From Mesorhizobium sp. Pch-S (GTDB lineage Bacteria; Pseudomonadota; Alphaproteobacteria; Rhizobiales; Rhizobiaceae), in assembly GCF_004136315.1 (NCBI RefSeq), contig NZ_CP029562.1:3619501-3683500 (forward strand): a DNA stretch of 64,000 bases, read 5' to 3'. Below, piece by piece: positions 37,692 through 47,067 of this stretch. The first letter of the stretch is position 1. Every line of letters begins with the position of its first letter. The notes beneath the pieces are model-generated. The model saw nothing but the letters and a program-made list of their open reading frames with translations. It did not search any database and was not told the DNA's origin. The position numbers and the translations under genes were made by a program.

Positions 37692-38347
37692 CCTGTCATT
37701 CCTCATTGGTTGGGGGCATGCACGTATGCAACCAAGAGATACACCGAGTCGCTTAAGACACCGTGGAAACAACGCTGCAAATGCACAGCTTTCGCGGAGC
37801 CTGTTCTTAACGACTTGCGTGGAAGTTCGTACGAGTGGCTGGCGGTTCCGTACTGCTACAGTGGCGCCGTCTTGATTGCCGGGGCCTTCTAGCGTCGCTT
37901 TCCCTTGCCTGACAGTAAAAAATAATCGCAGAGCGAAACAATCGAAGAGTGACGGGTCGATATTGGAGGCAGCCTCCATTCGCCCGCTCCCGACAGTTTC
38001 CTTGAACGGCAGGATTTCGGCCGACACGCGCGAACTTCCCCGTGGCAATGGTTCGAGCAAAGATCGATCGCGTAGGTGAAGTCGAGCCGGGGAAAGTCGG
38101 CTGGCCATCTTACCGTCCAGCAGTCGGCGTCGCGTTCGGCAGCATGATCCTCAAGTGTAAATGATCGAGAACCGGCCAGGCGGAGCGCAAAAAACATTCG
38201 ATATTGACGGTGAGGACAGAGGCGATTTTCTTTCCCGCAATCGCAATTTCCATAAGAATTATCGACATCGAACATTCCATGGCGATGGCCCCTTCCGGCT
38301 TCATCATCCGGGACAAGTGCTGCTCGGCAGAGAACAGGATTATTCCT
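37692..38347. other. Long region without a confident gene
   Basis: About 656 bp. Open frames exist on both strands (the longest minus-strand one runs 38110-38370, 86 codons) but none has a recognised family or good start signal. It may be a decayed gene remnant plus the promoters of the flanking divergent genes. Confidence 0.5.
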
Positions 38348-38710
38348 TTGACGACGACTGATCTGCACAAGCCGCAGCTTTTCCTGCTTTCTCCCGACTT
38401 CGAGGATGCTGCGTATCCCGAGCAACGCTTCTTTTGCCGTCATTCGGCATTGGTCGAGGGCGTCATTGCTTCTTTTCCTGCGCTTGAGGACCTGCTGGAC
38501 ATCCGACGGGTCGACTTCAAACGACCGCGTACGGAGGTTGTCGCCTTGCTCGGAGAAGCGAACCAGGCATTGCCTGTTCTCATACTCCGACCTGGTGAAA
38601 CGTCTGGACAGGTTTCAGGCGAAGCCGGTGGCAGGCAGTTCATTGCCGGCGCCGAACCGATCATCGCAGCTCTCGTGGAGCGTGAATTCATCCCGCCGCC
38701 TCATCCGTAG
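38348..38710 (+). CDS. DUF3088 family protein
   Basis: A protein of about 120 residues matching DUF3088: 'LFLLSPDFEDAAYPEQRFFC', 'ALVEGVIASFPALEDLLDI', 'LGEANQALPVLIL'. The pattern (Cys after the first strand, then a proline-preceded strand) resembles a thioredoxin/glutaredoxin-like fold; the role is unknown. No ATG fits the family's N-terminus; TTG at 38348 with AGGA 8 bp upstream is proposed, ATG at 38279 is the alternative. Confidence 0.72.
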   Translation: MTTTDLHKPQLFLLSPDFEDAAYPEQRFFCRHSALVEGVIASFPALEDLLDIRRVDFKRPRTEVVALLGEANQALPVLILRPGETSGQVSGEAGGRQFIAGAEPIIAALVEREFIPPPHP

Positions 38711-38876
38711 AGGCCGGCCGGCTGCCTTTCATCAAGGGAAGCGAGCCATTCCGGATTTCGCGCGCCGGCTGAAAGGCTTTTCTCCATAAGCGGCCAATTT
38801 CGCCAAATAGTCTATAAAATCTATGGAATTAATCGACTAAAATATCGAGCGATACGGTGACGAAGAAGGGGATGCC

Positions 38877-39863
38877 ATGTCCTACGTTTTGAGTGCACTC
38901 GATAAGAGCCCACTGGTCGGTCGGGACAGCCCGACCGATGCGCTGAAGCGCACCATCGCGTTGGCGCAATTGGCAGAACGCCTGGGCTACCATCGCTTCT
39001 GGGTCGCGGAGCATCACAACGTTTCCGATCTCGCCAGTTCGTCGCCGGAAATCCTCATTTCCCATCTGCTTGCCCACACCAGCCGCATCAGGATCGGTTC
39101 GGGCGGCGTCATGCTGCAGCACTACAGCGCCTACAAGGTGGCGGAGAATTTCAATCTTCTTGCCTCGCTGGCGCCGGGCCGCGTCGACCTCGGTGTCGGC
39201 AAGGCGCCAGGTGGCCTGCCGCTGTCGACCCGCGCGCTCCAGGCAGATCGCGACCCGTCGCGCAAACCTGATTTTGTCCAGCAGATCGCGGAACTGGGTG
39301 CCTATCTTGACAGGCAGGGGCCAGTCGAAGGACTGGCCGCAACGCCCTTGCCGACGATTGCGCCGCAGCGTTTCCTGCTCGGAGCCAGTGTCGATAGCGC
39401 CGAACTTGCTGCGGCACATGGCTGGGAGTTCGTTTTTGCCCGCCACCTTAACGGTGACGACGCCCTGCTCGACGCGGTCGCATCGAGCTATCGCAGCATC
39501 GCCGGCAAGGCGCCGATCGTCGCCGTGTCGGCTATCGTTTCGGAATATGCCGGCGAGGCGATCGCAGAGGCGGAAAACACCAAGCTGTTCAAGGTGCATG
39601 TGCCAGGTGCGCAGAGCGTAACGGTCGGCAGCGCGGAGCAGGCCGAGGAATATGCACGGCAGGTGGGTGCCGCCGAGTATCGCATCGAACCGAAGCAATC
39701 GAGCGTGATCGCTGGCACGCCCGATCAGGTCTGGGCCGAATTCGATCGCCTGGCCGATCGTTACGGTATCGCCGAATTCATTGTCGAACCGGCCGTCAAC
39801 GGTTCCTGGCGTCTCGCCACGCTGGAGCTCCTGGCGCGTCGACGCTCGGCTGTCGCCGCGTAA
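38877..39863 (+). CDS. LLM class flavin-dependent oxidoreductase (MsnO8/YtmO-like)
   Basis: A 328-residue luciferase-like monooxygenase: 'ALKRTIALAQLAERLGYHRF', 'WVAEHHNVSDLASSSPEIL', 'RIRIGSGGVMLQHYSAYKVA', 'GRVDLGVGKAPGG' are the family blocks of an FMN-dependent TIM barrel. It would use reduced FMN supplied by a separate reductase. It starts the cluster of genes 38.9-48.1 kb that resembles the Bacillus ytm operon, where YtmO is of this type. Confidence 0.88.
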   Translation: MSYVLSALDKSPLVGRDSPTDALKRTIALAQLAERLGYHRFWVAEHHNVSDLASSSPEILISHLLAHTSRIRIGSGGVMLQHYSAYKVAENFNLLASLAPGRVDLGVGKAPGGLPLSTRALQADRDPSRKPDFVQQIAELGAYLDRQGPVEGLAATPLPTIAPQRFLLGASVDSAELAAAHGWEFVFARHLNGDDALLDAVASSYRSIAGKAPIVAVSAIVSEYAGEAIAEAENTKLFKVHVPGAQSVTVGSAEQAEEYARQVGAAEYRIEPKQSSVIAGTPDQVWAEFDRLADRYGIAEFIVEPAVNGSWRLATLELLARRRSAVAA

Positions 39864-39896
39864 GACGCAGCCCGACCAGGAAGAAGGATTTCGCGC

Positions 39897-41249
39897 ATGA
39901 GTGAAAAACGCATTCCATTCGGCATCATGCTGCAAGGCCCTGGTGGCCACATGAATGCCTGGCGGCACCCCAGCGTGCCGGCCGACGCAAGCACCAATTT
40001 TGACTACTATGTCAGGACTGCCATACAGGCCGAGGCGGCTGGCATCGCATTCGCGTTCGTGGCCGACGGGCTCTACGTCAACGAACAGTCGATCCCGCAT
40101 TTTCTCAACCGGTTCGAGCCGATCGTGCTCCTGTCGGCATTGGCGGCGGCAACGAACCGCATCGGCCTGGTCGGAACGCTTTCCACATCCTATAGCGACC
40201 CGTTTACCGTCGCCCGGCAGTTCGGCTCGGTGGACCTTGTGAGCGGTGGCCGCGCCGGCTGGAATGCCGTCACCTCTCCGCTCGAGGGTTCGGCCAAGAA
40301 CTATGGCCGCGACAAGCATCCCGAGCACGCGCTGCGTTACCAGATCGCTGCCGAGCATATCGAGATCGTCAAGGGTCTGTGGGACTCCTGGGACGACGAT
40401 GCCTTCGTTCGCGATCGCGACACCGGCCAATATGTCGATTTCTCCAGGATGCACCGCCTCAACTACAAGGGGCGGTTCCATTCGGCGGAAGGGCCGCTCA
40501 ATCTCGGCCGCTCCGCCCAAGGGCAGCCGGTGCTGTTTCAGGCAGGTGCCTCCGAGGACGGCGTGTCGCTGGGCGGCCGTCATGCCGACGCCGTCTTTGC
40601 CGGCGCTGACTCTTTCGAGGAAAACAAGGCACTTTCCCGGCGGCTCAAGGACGCTGCCGTAGCGCATGGACGCGCTGCTGACGACATCAAGATATTCCCG
40701 GGCATCGCGCCGATCGTCGGGGCGACCGAGGCGGAGGCCGAGCGCAAATATCAGTTGATCCGCGATCTCGTCAGCGTGCCGGAAGCGCTGCGCTATCTCG
40801 GCCGCTTCTTCGATCATCACGACTTCGCGGCCTATCCGCTCGACGAGCCGTTTCCCGACCTGGGCGATATCGGCCAGAACAACTTCCGCTCGACCACCGA
40901 TCGTATCAAGCGGACTGCAAGAGAAAGGGGGCAGACGCTTCGTGAGGTTGCCCTGGAAGTGGCAACACCACGGACGCGTTTCATCGGCACGCCTGAAAAG
41001 GTCGCAGACGAGATCATCCGCTGGGTCGATGGTGGTGCCGCCGACGGTTTCGTTCTTTCGTTCCAGGTGATCACCGAAGGTCTCGATGACTTCGTCGAAC
41101 ATGTCCTGCCGCTGCTCGAGGCGCGCGGCAGACACAGCAGCCAGCTCGCTGGTAAGACTCTGCGTGATCATCTCGACCTGCCCTTCAAGGAGAGCCGCTA
41201 CAAGCAGTCCGGTGAGGGAGCCAAATCCGCGGCGGAGCGCGCGGCCTGA
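39897..41249 (+). CDS. NtaA/SnaA/DszA family FMN-dependent monooxygenase
   Basis: A 450-residue two-component monooxygenase ('[19 protein letters not shown]', '[20 protein letters not shown]', '[14 protein letters not shown]', '[13 protein letters not shown]'), the family that cleaves C-S or C-N bonds in compounds such as nitrilotriacetate, dibenzothiophene sulfone and S-modified cysteines. It resembles Bacillus YtnJ/YxeK in family. Spaced 33 bp after the first monooxygenase; its TGA overlaps the ATG of the next gene, so coupling is likely. The flavin reductase is not encoded nearby. Confidence 0.9.
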   Translation: MSEKRIPFGIMLQGPGGHMNAWRHPSVPADASTNFDYYVRTAIQAEAAGIAFAFVADGLYVNEQSIPHFLNRFEPIVLLSALAAATNRIGLVGTLSTSYSDPFTVARQFGSVDLVSGGRAGWNAVTSPLEGSAKNYGRDKHPEHALRYQIAAEHIEIVKGLWDSWDDDAFVRDRDTGQYVDFSRMHRLNYKGRFHSAEGPLNLGRSAQGQPVLFQAGASEDGVSLGGRHADAVFAGADSFEENKALSRRLKDAAVAHGRAADDIKIFPGIAPIVGATEAEAERKYQLIRDLVSVPEALRYLGRFFDHHDFAAYPLDEPFPDLGDIGQNNFRSTTDRIKRTARERGQTLREVALEVATPRTRFIGTPEKVADEIIRWVDGGAADGFVLSFQVITEGLDDFVEHVLPLLEARGRHSSQLAGKTLRDHLDLPFKESRYKQSGEGAKSAAERAA

Positions 41250-42478
41250 TGACCATTCATCACGCCGCTCCGGTCAAGGATGACGTTGCTTCGACGCTGC
41301 TTGCCTATCGCGACGAATTCATCGCTCTGCGGCGCAAGCTGCATAGCGAGCCGGAAATGGGTTTTCGCGAGGTGAAGACCTCGGCGCTGGTCGCGGAGCT
41401 GCTGGAGTCCTGGGGTTACGAGGTGACGCGCGGCGTCGGCAAGACCGGGGTCGTCGGCACATTGCGCAACGGCGACGGCGACGCCTCGATCGGCATAAGG
41501 GCTGACATGGATGCGCTGCCCATCGTCGAGGCGACAGGTCTTGCCTATGCCAGCACGACACCCGGCACCATGCATGCCTGCGGTCATGACGGCCACACGA
41601 CAATCCTTCTGGCCGCGGCGCGGTATCTTGCCGAGACGCGGAAATTCTCCGGAACGTTCCGGGCGATCTTCCAGCCTTCGGAAGAAGGCGGTGCCGGTGC
41701 GCGTGCCATGATCAATGATGGCCTGTTCGAGCGGTTTCCCGTCGATGCGGTTTTCGGGCTGCACAACTGGCCTGGCGTGCCAACCGGCCAGTTCGGTTTT
41801 CGCCCCGGCCCGACGATGGCTTCGGTCGATCTCGCCATCATCCGCGTCATCGGCAAGGGCGGCCACGGCGCCAAGCCGGCGCAGGCGGTCGATCCGGTTG
41901 TTGCCGCAGCTTCACTGGTGCTGGCGCTGCAGACGGTGGTGTCGCGCAACGTCGATCCGCTCGAGACCGCAGTGGTGACCGTCGGCACCATCAACGGCGG
42001 GATCGCGGCCAACGTCATACCCGACAGCGTCGAGCTGAAACTGACCGTGCGTACCTTCAACGAAACCGTGCGAGAGCAGATCAAGGCCCGCATCATCGCG
42101 CTGGCCGAAGCGCAGGCCGCAAGCTACGGCGCGCGCGTCGAGATCAGCTATCCGCGTGGCTATTCCACGCTGGTCAATCACGAGCGGGAGACGACGTTCG
42201 CGCGGCAGGTTGCCTCGCGGCACTTCGGCGAGCGGCGGCTTGAGACGGATTTCCGGCCGATCACCGCCAGTGAGGATTTCGCGTTCATGTTGCAGGAGCG
42301 GCCAGGCAGTTATCTGTTCATCGGCAATGGCGACAGCGCCGATCTGCACAGCCCGCGCTACGACTTCAACGACGACATCCTGATCGATGCCGCCCGATAC
42401 TGGGTGCATCTGGTGCAGGGCTATCTGGCCGATCGCAACGGCAGCCATCCAACCCCTGAAGGAATCGAGGCGCCATGA
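41249..42478 (+). CDS. M20 family N-acyl-amino-acid amidohydrolase (SndA/YxeP-like)
   Basis: A 409-residue metallohydrolase: 'ADMDALPIVEATGLAYAS', the metal ligands in 'MHACGHDGHTT', 'FQPSEEGGAGARAMI', and the C-terminal 'TASEDFAFMLQERPG'. It removes the acyl group from N-acyl amino acids. With the N-acetyltransferase next to it and the monooxygenase before it, the likely job is deacetylation of N-acetylcysteine after C-S cleavage. ATG overlaps the previous stop. Confidence 0.9.
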   Translation: MTIHHAAPVKDDVASTLLAYRDEFIALRRKLHSEPEMGFREVKTSALVAELLESWGYEVTRGVGKTGVVGTLRNGDGDASIGIRADMDALPIVEATGLAYASTTPGTMHACGHDGHTTILLAAARYLAETRKFSGTFRAIFQPSEEGGAGARAMINDGLFERFPVDAVFGLHNWPGVPTGQFGFRPGPTMASVDLAIIRVIGKGGHGAKPAQAVDPVVAAASLVLALQTVVSRNVDPLETAVVTVGTINGGIAANVIPDSVELKLTVRTFNETVREQIKARIIALAEAQAASYGARVEISYPRGYSTLVNHERETTFARQVASRHFGERRLETDFRPITASEDFAFMLQERPGSYLFIGNGDSADLHSPRYDFNDDILIDAARYWVHLVQGYLADRNGSHPTPEGIEAP

Positions 42479-42996
42479 CCGACGGCTTTCTTTACACCAC
42501 GCCGCTCGATCCGCGCGCGCAACCGCTGATCGAGGCGCTTACCTGGGAATATGAGACACGCTACGGCAATTACTGGGGTGAACCGGCCGGCGCCGAAATG
42601 GCGCGCTATCCTGCCGAGCTGTTTGCGCCACCCCACGGCGCTTTCCTCCTGCTGATGCGCGGCGGAACGGCTATCGCCGGAGGCGCCTTCAAGCGCTACG
42701 ATGAGCGCACCGCCGAACTCAAGCGCGTCTGGACCCATGTCGAGCTGCGTCGGCAAGGACTGGCGCGTATCGTGTTGGCGGAACTCGAAGCGCAGGCACT
42801 GCGGCAAGGCTACAGCAGGATCTACCTGACGACTGGCTTTCGACAGCCAGAGGCTGCGGGCCTCTATCTCAACAATGGCTACACCGCGCTGTTCGACACG
42901 ACAGTCGATCCGGAGATCCACGGCTCGCTTCCCTTTGAGAAAGACATCAGCGCACTGGTGACAGGCGTGGCTGAACCTATCCGCAAGGCAGGGTGA
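42475..42996 (+). CDS. GNAT N-acetyltransferase (SnaA/YxeL-like role)
   Basis: A 173-residue GNAT protein with acetyl-CoA motif 'ELRRQGLARIVLAELEAQAL' (about residues 88-107) and 'TTGFRQPEAAGLYLNNGYT' near the end. In the B. subtilis pathways an N-acetyltransferase first acetylates the S-modified cysteine before oxygenation; this gene occupies that role by context. ATGA overlap with the amidohydrolase gene. Confidence 0.85.
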   Translation: MTDGFLYTTPLDPRAQPLIEALTWEYETRYGNYWGEPAGAEMARYPAELFAPPHGAFLLLMRGGTAIAGGAFKRYDERTAELKRVWTHVELRRQGLARIVLAELEAQALRQGYSRIYLTTGFRQPEAAGLYLNNGYTALFDTTVDPEIHGSLPFEKDISALVTGVAEPIRKAG

Positions 42997-43173
42997 GTGC
43001 GTATTTCATGAAGAGTTTCAGTAATCATGCGTGAAATTTGGATGGCAATGTCAATTCGAAGTGAAAAGTTGAAAAAACTTGCCGTGACCGAAGGAAAATA
43101 ATTCTGAATATGAAATCACAAAGCTGAGAAAATCTTACGATAAACAGATTGTTCCTGGAGAGGCGGAATCGAA

Positions 43174-44973
43174 ATGACAACAGTTACGGATGTCGGCGAT
43201 ATCTCCGCTGCCAGGCGATCACGATCCATCGAAAGCCACACGGGCTACAAGGTCGTACCGGCCAAACATCATTGGCGCACGGTCGGAACGATCGTCGCGG
43301 TTCTGGTGATCGCGGTCACGCTGCATTCCGTCCTGACCAATCCGCGCTGGGGCTGGGATGTCTTTGCAAAGTTCTTCTTCTCCGAGCCGGTGCTTGTCGG
43401 TCTCGGCCGCACCTTGCTCCTGACGGTGCTTGCTTCCGCGCTGGGCTTCCTGCTCGGCACAGTGCTGGCCTTTGCGCGTGTATCGACCTCGCCGCTGTTG
43501 TCCGGCGTGTCCTGGGCTTATATCTGGTTCCTGCGCTCGATCCCTCTGATCGTGCTGCTGCTGGTTCTGAACAATCTCGGTTACCTCTATCCGACCGTCG
43601 ATGTCGGGGTGCCGTTCACCAGTATCCTGTTTGCGCAATACAATACCGTCGAGGTGCTCAGCCCGTTCGCGGTGGCGCTGATCGGGCTCAGCCTCAACCA
43701 GGCCGCCTTTTCGGCCGAGATCATCCGCGGCGGCATCCTGTCGGTCGATCATGGACAGCACGAGGCCGCCGCAGCGCTCGGACTGTCGCGGCGCCGGCAG
43801 GCGCTCAACATCGTGCTGCCGCAGGCAATGCGCGCGATCCTGCCCAGTGGCTTCAACGAGATCATCGGCCTGGCGAAATCGACCTCGATGGTCTATGTGC
43901 TCGCCCTGCCGGAGCTGTTCTATACAGTCCAGGTCATCTATCGCCGCAACCTGGAAGTCATCCCGCTGCTGATGGTGGCGACGGTCTGGTACCTGGTCAT
44001 CATGAGCGTGCTCTCGCTCATCCAGATCGCGATCGAGCAGTATTACTCCAAGGGAGCCACCCGCAAGGCGCCCGGGCCCGTGTTCAGGCGGATCGCCGCA
44101 TTCCTGTCGCGCCTGCCCTTCGGACCGGTGTTGGTTGGGAAACAGAATGTGGTGGAGACGAAGCAGGTCGTCGTCCGCAAGCCTCTTGCTGCGGTCAATC
44201 TGGGCGATCGTGGCGCCGGCCGTATCGAGATCCGCGATGTCAGCAAGCGCTTCGGCGTGCTGACCGTACTCGACCAGGTCAGTCTCACTTTGGCACCGGG
44301 AACGGTCACGGCCATTATCGGCCCGTCGGGCGCCGGCAAGTCGACGCTGCTGCGTACGATCAACCATCTTGAACGCACGGATGAAGGCTTCATTTCGATT
44401 GATGACGAGTTGATCGGTTATGCGCGCGACGGCAACGTACTCTACGAGCTGAAGGAGGGCGCCATCCGCCGCCGCCGTTCGGCAGTCGGCATGGTGTTCC
44501 AGAATTTCAACCTGTTCCCGCATCTGACGGTGGTTGAGAACATCATCGAGGCGCCGGTGTCGGTCCATGGCGTACCGCGCGCCGAAGCGGTTGAAACAGC
44601 CCTCGATCTGCTCGCCCGCATCGGCTTGTCCGACAAGGCCAATGCCTATCCGCGCCATCTGTCAGGCGGCCAGCAGCAGCGTGTGGCCATCGCCCGGGCA
44701 CTCGCACTGAGGCCGAAGGTCCTGTTGTTCGACGAGCCGACCTCGGCGCTCGATCCGGAGCTGGTCGGCGAAGTCCTCGACGTCATCAAGGAACTGGCGG
44801 ATTCCGGCACGACCCTGGTGATCGTCACCCACGAAATCGGCTTCGCCCGTGAGATCGCCGACACCGTCGTCTTCATGGAAAGCGGCAAGGTGGTCGAGGT
44901 GGCGCCGCCGGCCAAACTCTTCAGCGAACCGGCGCATCCGCGCACCCGCGCCTTCCTGGCAAAGGTCCTCTAG
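43174..44973 (+). CDS. Fused amino-acid ABC transporter permease/ATP-binding protein
   Basis: A 599-residue fusion. Residues about 35-300 form a HisM-type permease with the family EAA-like loop ('HEAAAALGLSRRRQALNIVL'). After a linker, residues about 350-599 are a GlnQ/HisP-type ATPase: Walker A 'GPSGAGKST' near 383, signature 'LSGGQQQRVAIARAL' near 496, Walker B 'VLLFDEPTSALD' near 518. The pair would form a polar amino-acid importer as a homodimer. It is followed by two binding-protein genes, which fits uptake of S-modified cysteine or cystine-like substrates. Confidence 0.93.
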   Translation: MTTVTDVGDISAARRSRSIESHTGYKVVPAKHHWRTVGTIVAVLVIAVTLHSVLTNPRWGWDVFAKFFFSEPVLVGLGRTLLLTVLASALGFLLGTVLAFARVSTSPLLSGVSWAYIWFLRSIPLIVLLLVLNNLGYLYPTVDVGVPFTSILFAQYNTVEVLSPFAVALIGLSLNQAAFSAEIIRGGILSVDHGQHEAAAALGLSRRRQALNIVLPQAMRAILPSGFNEIIGLAKSTSMVYVLALPELFYTVQVIYRRNLEVIPLLMVATVWYLVIMSVLSLIQIAIEQYYSKGATRKAPGPVFRRIAAFLSRLPFGPVLVGKQNVVETKQVVVRKPLAAVNLGDRGAGRIEIRDVSKRFGVLTVLDQVSLTLAPGTVTAIIGPSGAGKSTLLRTINHLERTDEGFISIDDELIGYARDGNVLYELKEGAIRRRRSAVGMVFQNFNLFPHLTVVENIIEAPVSVHGVPRAEAVETALDLLARIGLSDKANAYPRHLSGGQQQRVAIARALALRPKVLLFDEPTSALDPELVGEVLDVIKELADSGTTLVIVTHEIGFAREIADTVVFMESGKVVEVAPPAKLFSEPAHPRTRAFLAKVL

Positions 44974-45071
44974 GCCGATCCCTTTCCACGCCAGTCATCT
45001 GTGCGGAGCACTGGCATACCCGTCCTTCGTGGCGGGCAAGCTTTCGCACGTCTCGAAACAGGAGCAGGCAC

Positions 45072-46013
45072 ATGACCATTCATCGCAGTCGGTTTTCCTT
45101 TGTATTGGCGGGGTTCGCCGGCCTTGGGCTGTGGGCGACGACATCCATGGCAGCCGAGTTCGATCTCAGCCCGGAACAGCCAACGCGCGTTCATGCCGAG
45201 AAGAGCGAGAAGGCGATCGCGGCGATCCCGAAGGACTACAAGTTCGTCGAGCCCGGCGTCCTGACCGTCGGCATCAATCCGTGGGATCCACCGGTCGCCA
45301 CCTATGCCACCGACGCCAAAACCGTCGTCGGCACCGATCCGGACCTTGCCGTCCTGCTCGCAGAAACGCTCGGCCTCAAGCTGAACCTCGTCGCCGTTGC
45401 GTGGGAAGACTGGCCGCTTGGCCTGTCCTCCGGCAAGTTCGACGCGGTCATCAGCAATGTGACGGTGACGGAGGAGCGCAAGGAGAAGTTCGACTTTTCC
45501 ACCTACCGGCAGGATGTGCTCGGCTTCTACGTGAAGAAGGATAGCAAGATCACGTCGATCAAGGAGCCGAAGGACGTTGCCGGGCTCAAGGTCATCACCG
45601 GGGCTGGCACCAACCAGGAGAAGATCCTGCTGGAATGGGATCGCGAGAATGTTGCTGCGGGCCTGAAGCCGGTAGAGGTGCAATATTATGATGACCGCGC
45701 CGCGAGCCAACTGGCGATCCAGTCGGGTAGGGCGGACGCCGAGTTCAACCCGAATGCCACCCTGGCCTATGGTGCGGCTGTGAACGGCGGAACCAAACTG
45801 GTCGGCGTCGTCAGCGGCGGTTGGCCGCGCACCGCCGAAATCGCGGTGGCCACCCGCAAGGGCAGCGGGCTGGCTGACCCATTCAAGGTTGCCGTCAACG
45901 AACTAATCGCCAGCGGCAAGTATGGCGAGGTCCTGAAGAAGTGGAGCCTGACCGAGGAGGCGATCGACAAGTCGGCCACCAATCCCCTCGGCCTGCCGAA
46001 ACCCAACAGCTGA
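45072..46013 (+). CDS. Amino-acid ABC transporter substrate-binding protein (first of two)
   Basis: A 313-residue periplasmic binding protein (SBP_bac_3) with a signal peptide (cleavage about residue 28, SMAA). Typical blocks: 'DPDLAVLLAETLGLKLNLV', 'FDAVISNVTVTEERKEKFDF', 'GLKVITGAGTNQEK'. Mature N-terminus 'EFDLSPEQPTRV' is shared almost exactly with the next gene product. It should deliver substrate to the fused transporter 98 bp upstream. Confidence 0.92.
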   Translation: MTIHRSRFSFVLAGFAGLGLWATTSMAAEFDLSPEQPTRVHAEKSEKAIAAIPKDYKFVEPGVLTVGINPWDPPVATYATDAKTVVGTDPDLAVLLAETLGLKLNLVAVAWEDWPLGLSSGKFDAVISNVTVTEERKEKFDFSTYRQDVLGFYVKKDSKITSIKEPKDVAGLKVITGAGTNQEKILLEWDRENVAAGLKPVEVQYYDDRAASQLAIQSGRADAEFNPNATLAYGAAVNGGTKLVGVVSGGWPRTAEIAVATRKGSGLADPFKVAVNELIASGKYGEVLKKWSLTEEAIDKSATNPLGLPKPNS

Positions 46014-46025
46014 TCAGGGGCTGAA

Positions 46026-46054
46026 GGCCGCAGGCGTATCTCCCGCCTGCGGCC
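46026..46054. terminator. Strong hairpin between the two binding-protein genes
   Basis: GGCCGCAGGCG (46026-46036) / CGCCTGCGGCC (46044-46054) with a 7-base loop and no T-run. It probably attenuates transcription or protects the upstream mRNA, rather than ending the operon. Confidence 0.55.
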
Positions 46055-46088
46055 CCGTCCGCGATTTATCTTCAGAACGAGTGTCGCC

Positions 46089-47021
46089 ATGCTCTCCAGA
46101 ACATACCTTCTTGCTCCCGTTTTCCTGGCTACGTTGCTTGTGGCTGCGGGTGCTGCCGCCACCGCCCAGTTCGACCTCAGCCCGGAGCAGAGCGGCCGTG
46201 TACGCGCCGACAAGGACGATGCGCTAGTCAAGACCATTCCGAAGGATTTCCATTTCGTCGATGAAAGCGTGTTCACGGTGGCAGTCGCTCCGTCCGGTGT
46301 GCCGCCGATCGCCAGCTACGCCACGGACGCTGCTACGGTCATCGGTGCCGACCCTGATATTGCCCAGCTCGTCGCTGACAAGCTTGGCCGGCCACTGAAG
46401 CTGGTGGCGGTCGCCTGGGAGGACTGGCCGCTCGGCATCATCTCCGGCAAATTCGATGCCGTTGTTTCCAATGTCGGCGTGACCGAGGAGCGCAAGCTCA
46501 AATACGACTTTTCCAGCTATCGTCAGGGGCTGCACGGCTTCTATGTCCGTAAGGACAGTCCAATCCAGAAGATCGCCGAGCCTACGGACATTGCCGGGCT
46601 GAAGATTGTCACTGATCCCGGCACCATCCAGGAAAAGATCATCGTGGAATGGGATCGGCGCAACCGCGAGGCCGGGCTGAAACCGGCCGAGATCATCCTG
46701 TTCGACGATGAAGCTGCGTCGAGTCTGGCGTTGCGCTCCGGGCGCGCCGACGCCGTCTTCAGCGTCAATGCGGTGCAATCCTATCAGGCGGCGGTGACCG
46801 GCGACGCGCGACTGGTTGGCACCGTCAATGCCGGCTGGCCATTGACCACGGATGTCGGCGTGGTGACGCGCCGCGGCAGCGGCATCGCCGATGTTGTCAC
46901 GGCCGCGCTCAACGAGACAATCAAGGACGGGACGTACAAGCGAGTTCTCGATAAGTGGAACCTCGGACCTGAAGCGATCGATCAGTCGAGAACCAATCCA
47001 CCCGGGCTGCCGAAATATTGA
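46089..47021 (+). CDS. Amino-acid ABC transporter substrate-binding protein (second of two)
   Basis: A 310-residue paralogue of the preceding protein, with its own signal peptide (cleavage after AAATA) and the same blocks ('FDLSPEQSGRVRADK', 'DPDIAQLVADKLGRPLKLV', 'FDAVVSNVGVTEERK', 'GLKIVTDPGTIQEK'). Tandem duplication followed by divergence suggests two related ligands served by one fused permease/ATPase. Confidence 0.92.
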   Translation: MLSRTYLLAPVFLATLLVAAGAAATAQFDLSPEQSGRVRADKDDALVKTIPKDFHFVDESVFTVAVAPSGVPPIASYATDAATVIGADPDIAQLVADKLGRPLKLVAVAWEDWPLGIISGKFDAVVSNVGVTEERKLKYDFSSYRQGLHGFYVRKDSPIQKIAEPTDIAGLKIVTDPGTIQEKIIVEWDRRNREAGLKPAEIILFDDEAASSLALRSGRADAVFSVNAVQSYQAAVTGDARLVGTVNAGWPLTTDVGVVTRRGSGIADVVTAALNETIKDGTYKRVLDKWNLGPEAIDQSRTNPPGLPKY

Positions 47022-47067
47022 GCTCCGATCCGATGCGGAAACGTCCAGCCTGGAGCGAGTACGATCG

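Noticed and set aside
38110..38370. 86-codon minus-strand frame
   Set aside because: Overlaps the proposed DUF3088 start, has no recognised motif, no convincing ribosome-binding site, and uses rare-looking codons for this window.
38829..41171. 780-codon minus-strand frame
   Set aside because: It is antisense to two well-supported monooxygenase genes and reads as Arg/Asp/Gly-rich nonsense typical of the opposite strand in high-GC DNA.
43219..44658. 479-codon minus-strand frame
   Set aside because: Antisense to the fused ABC transporter; composition (Asp, Gln, His, Arg rich) is that of a shadow frame.
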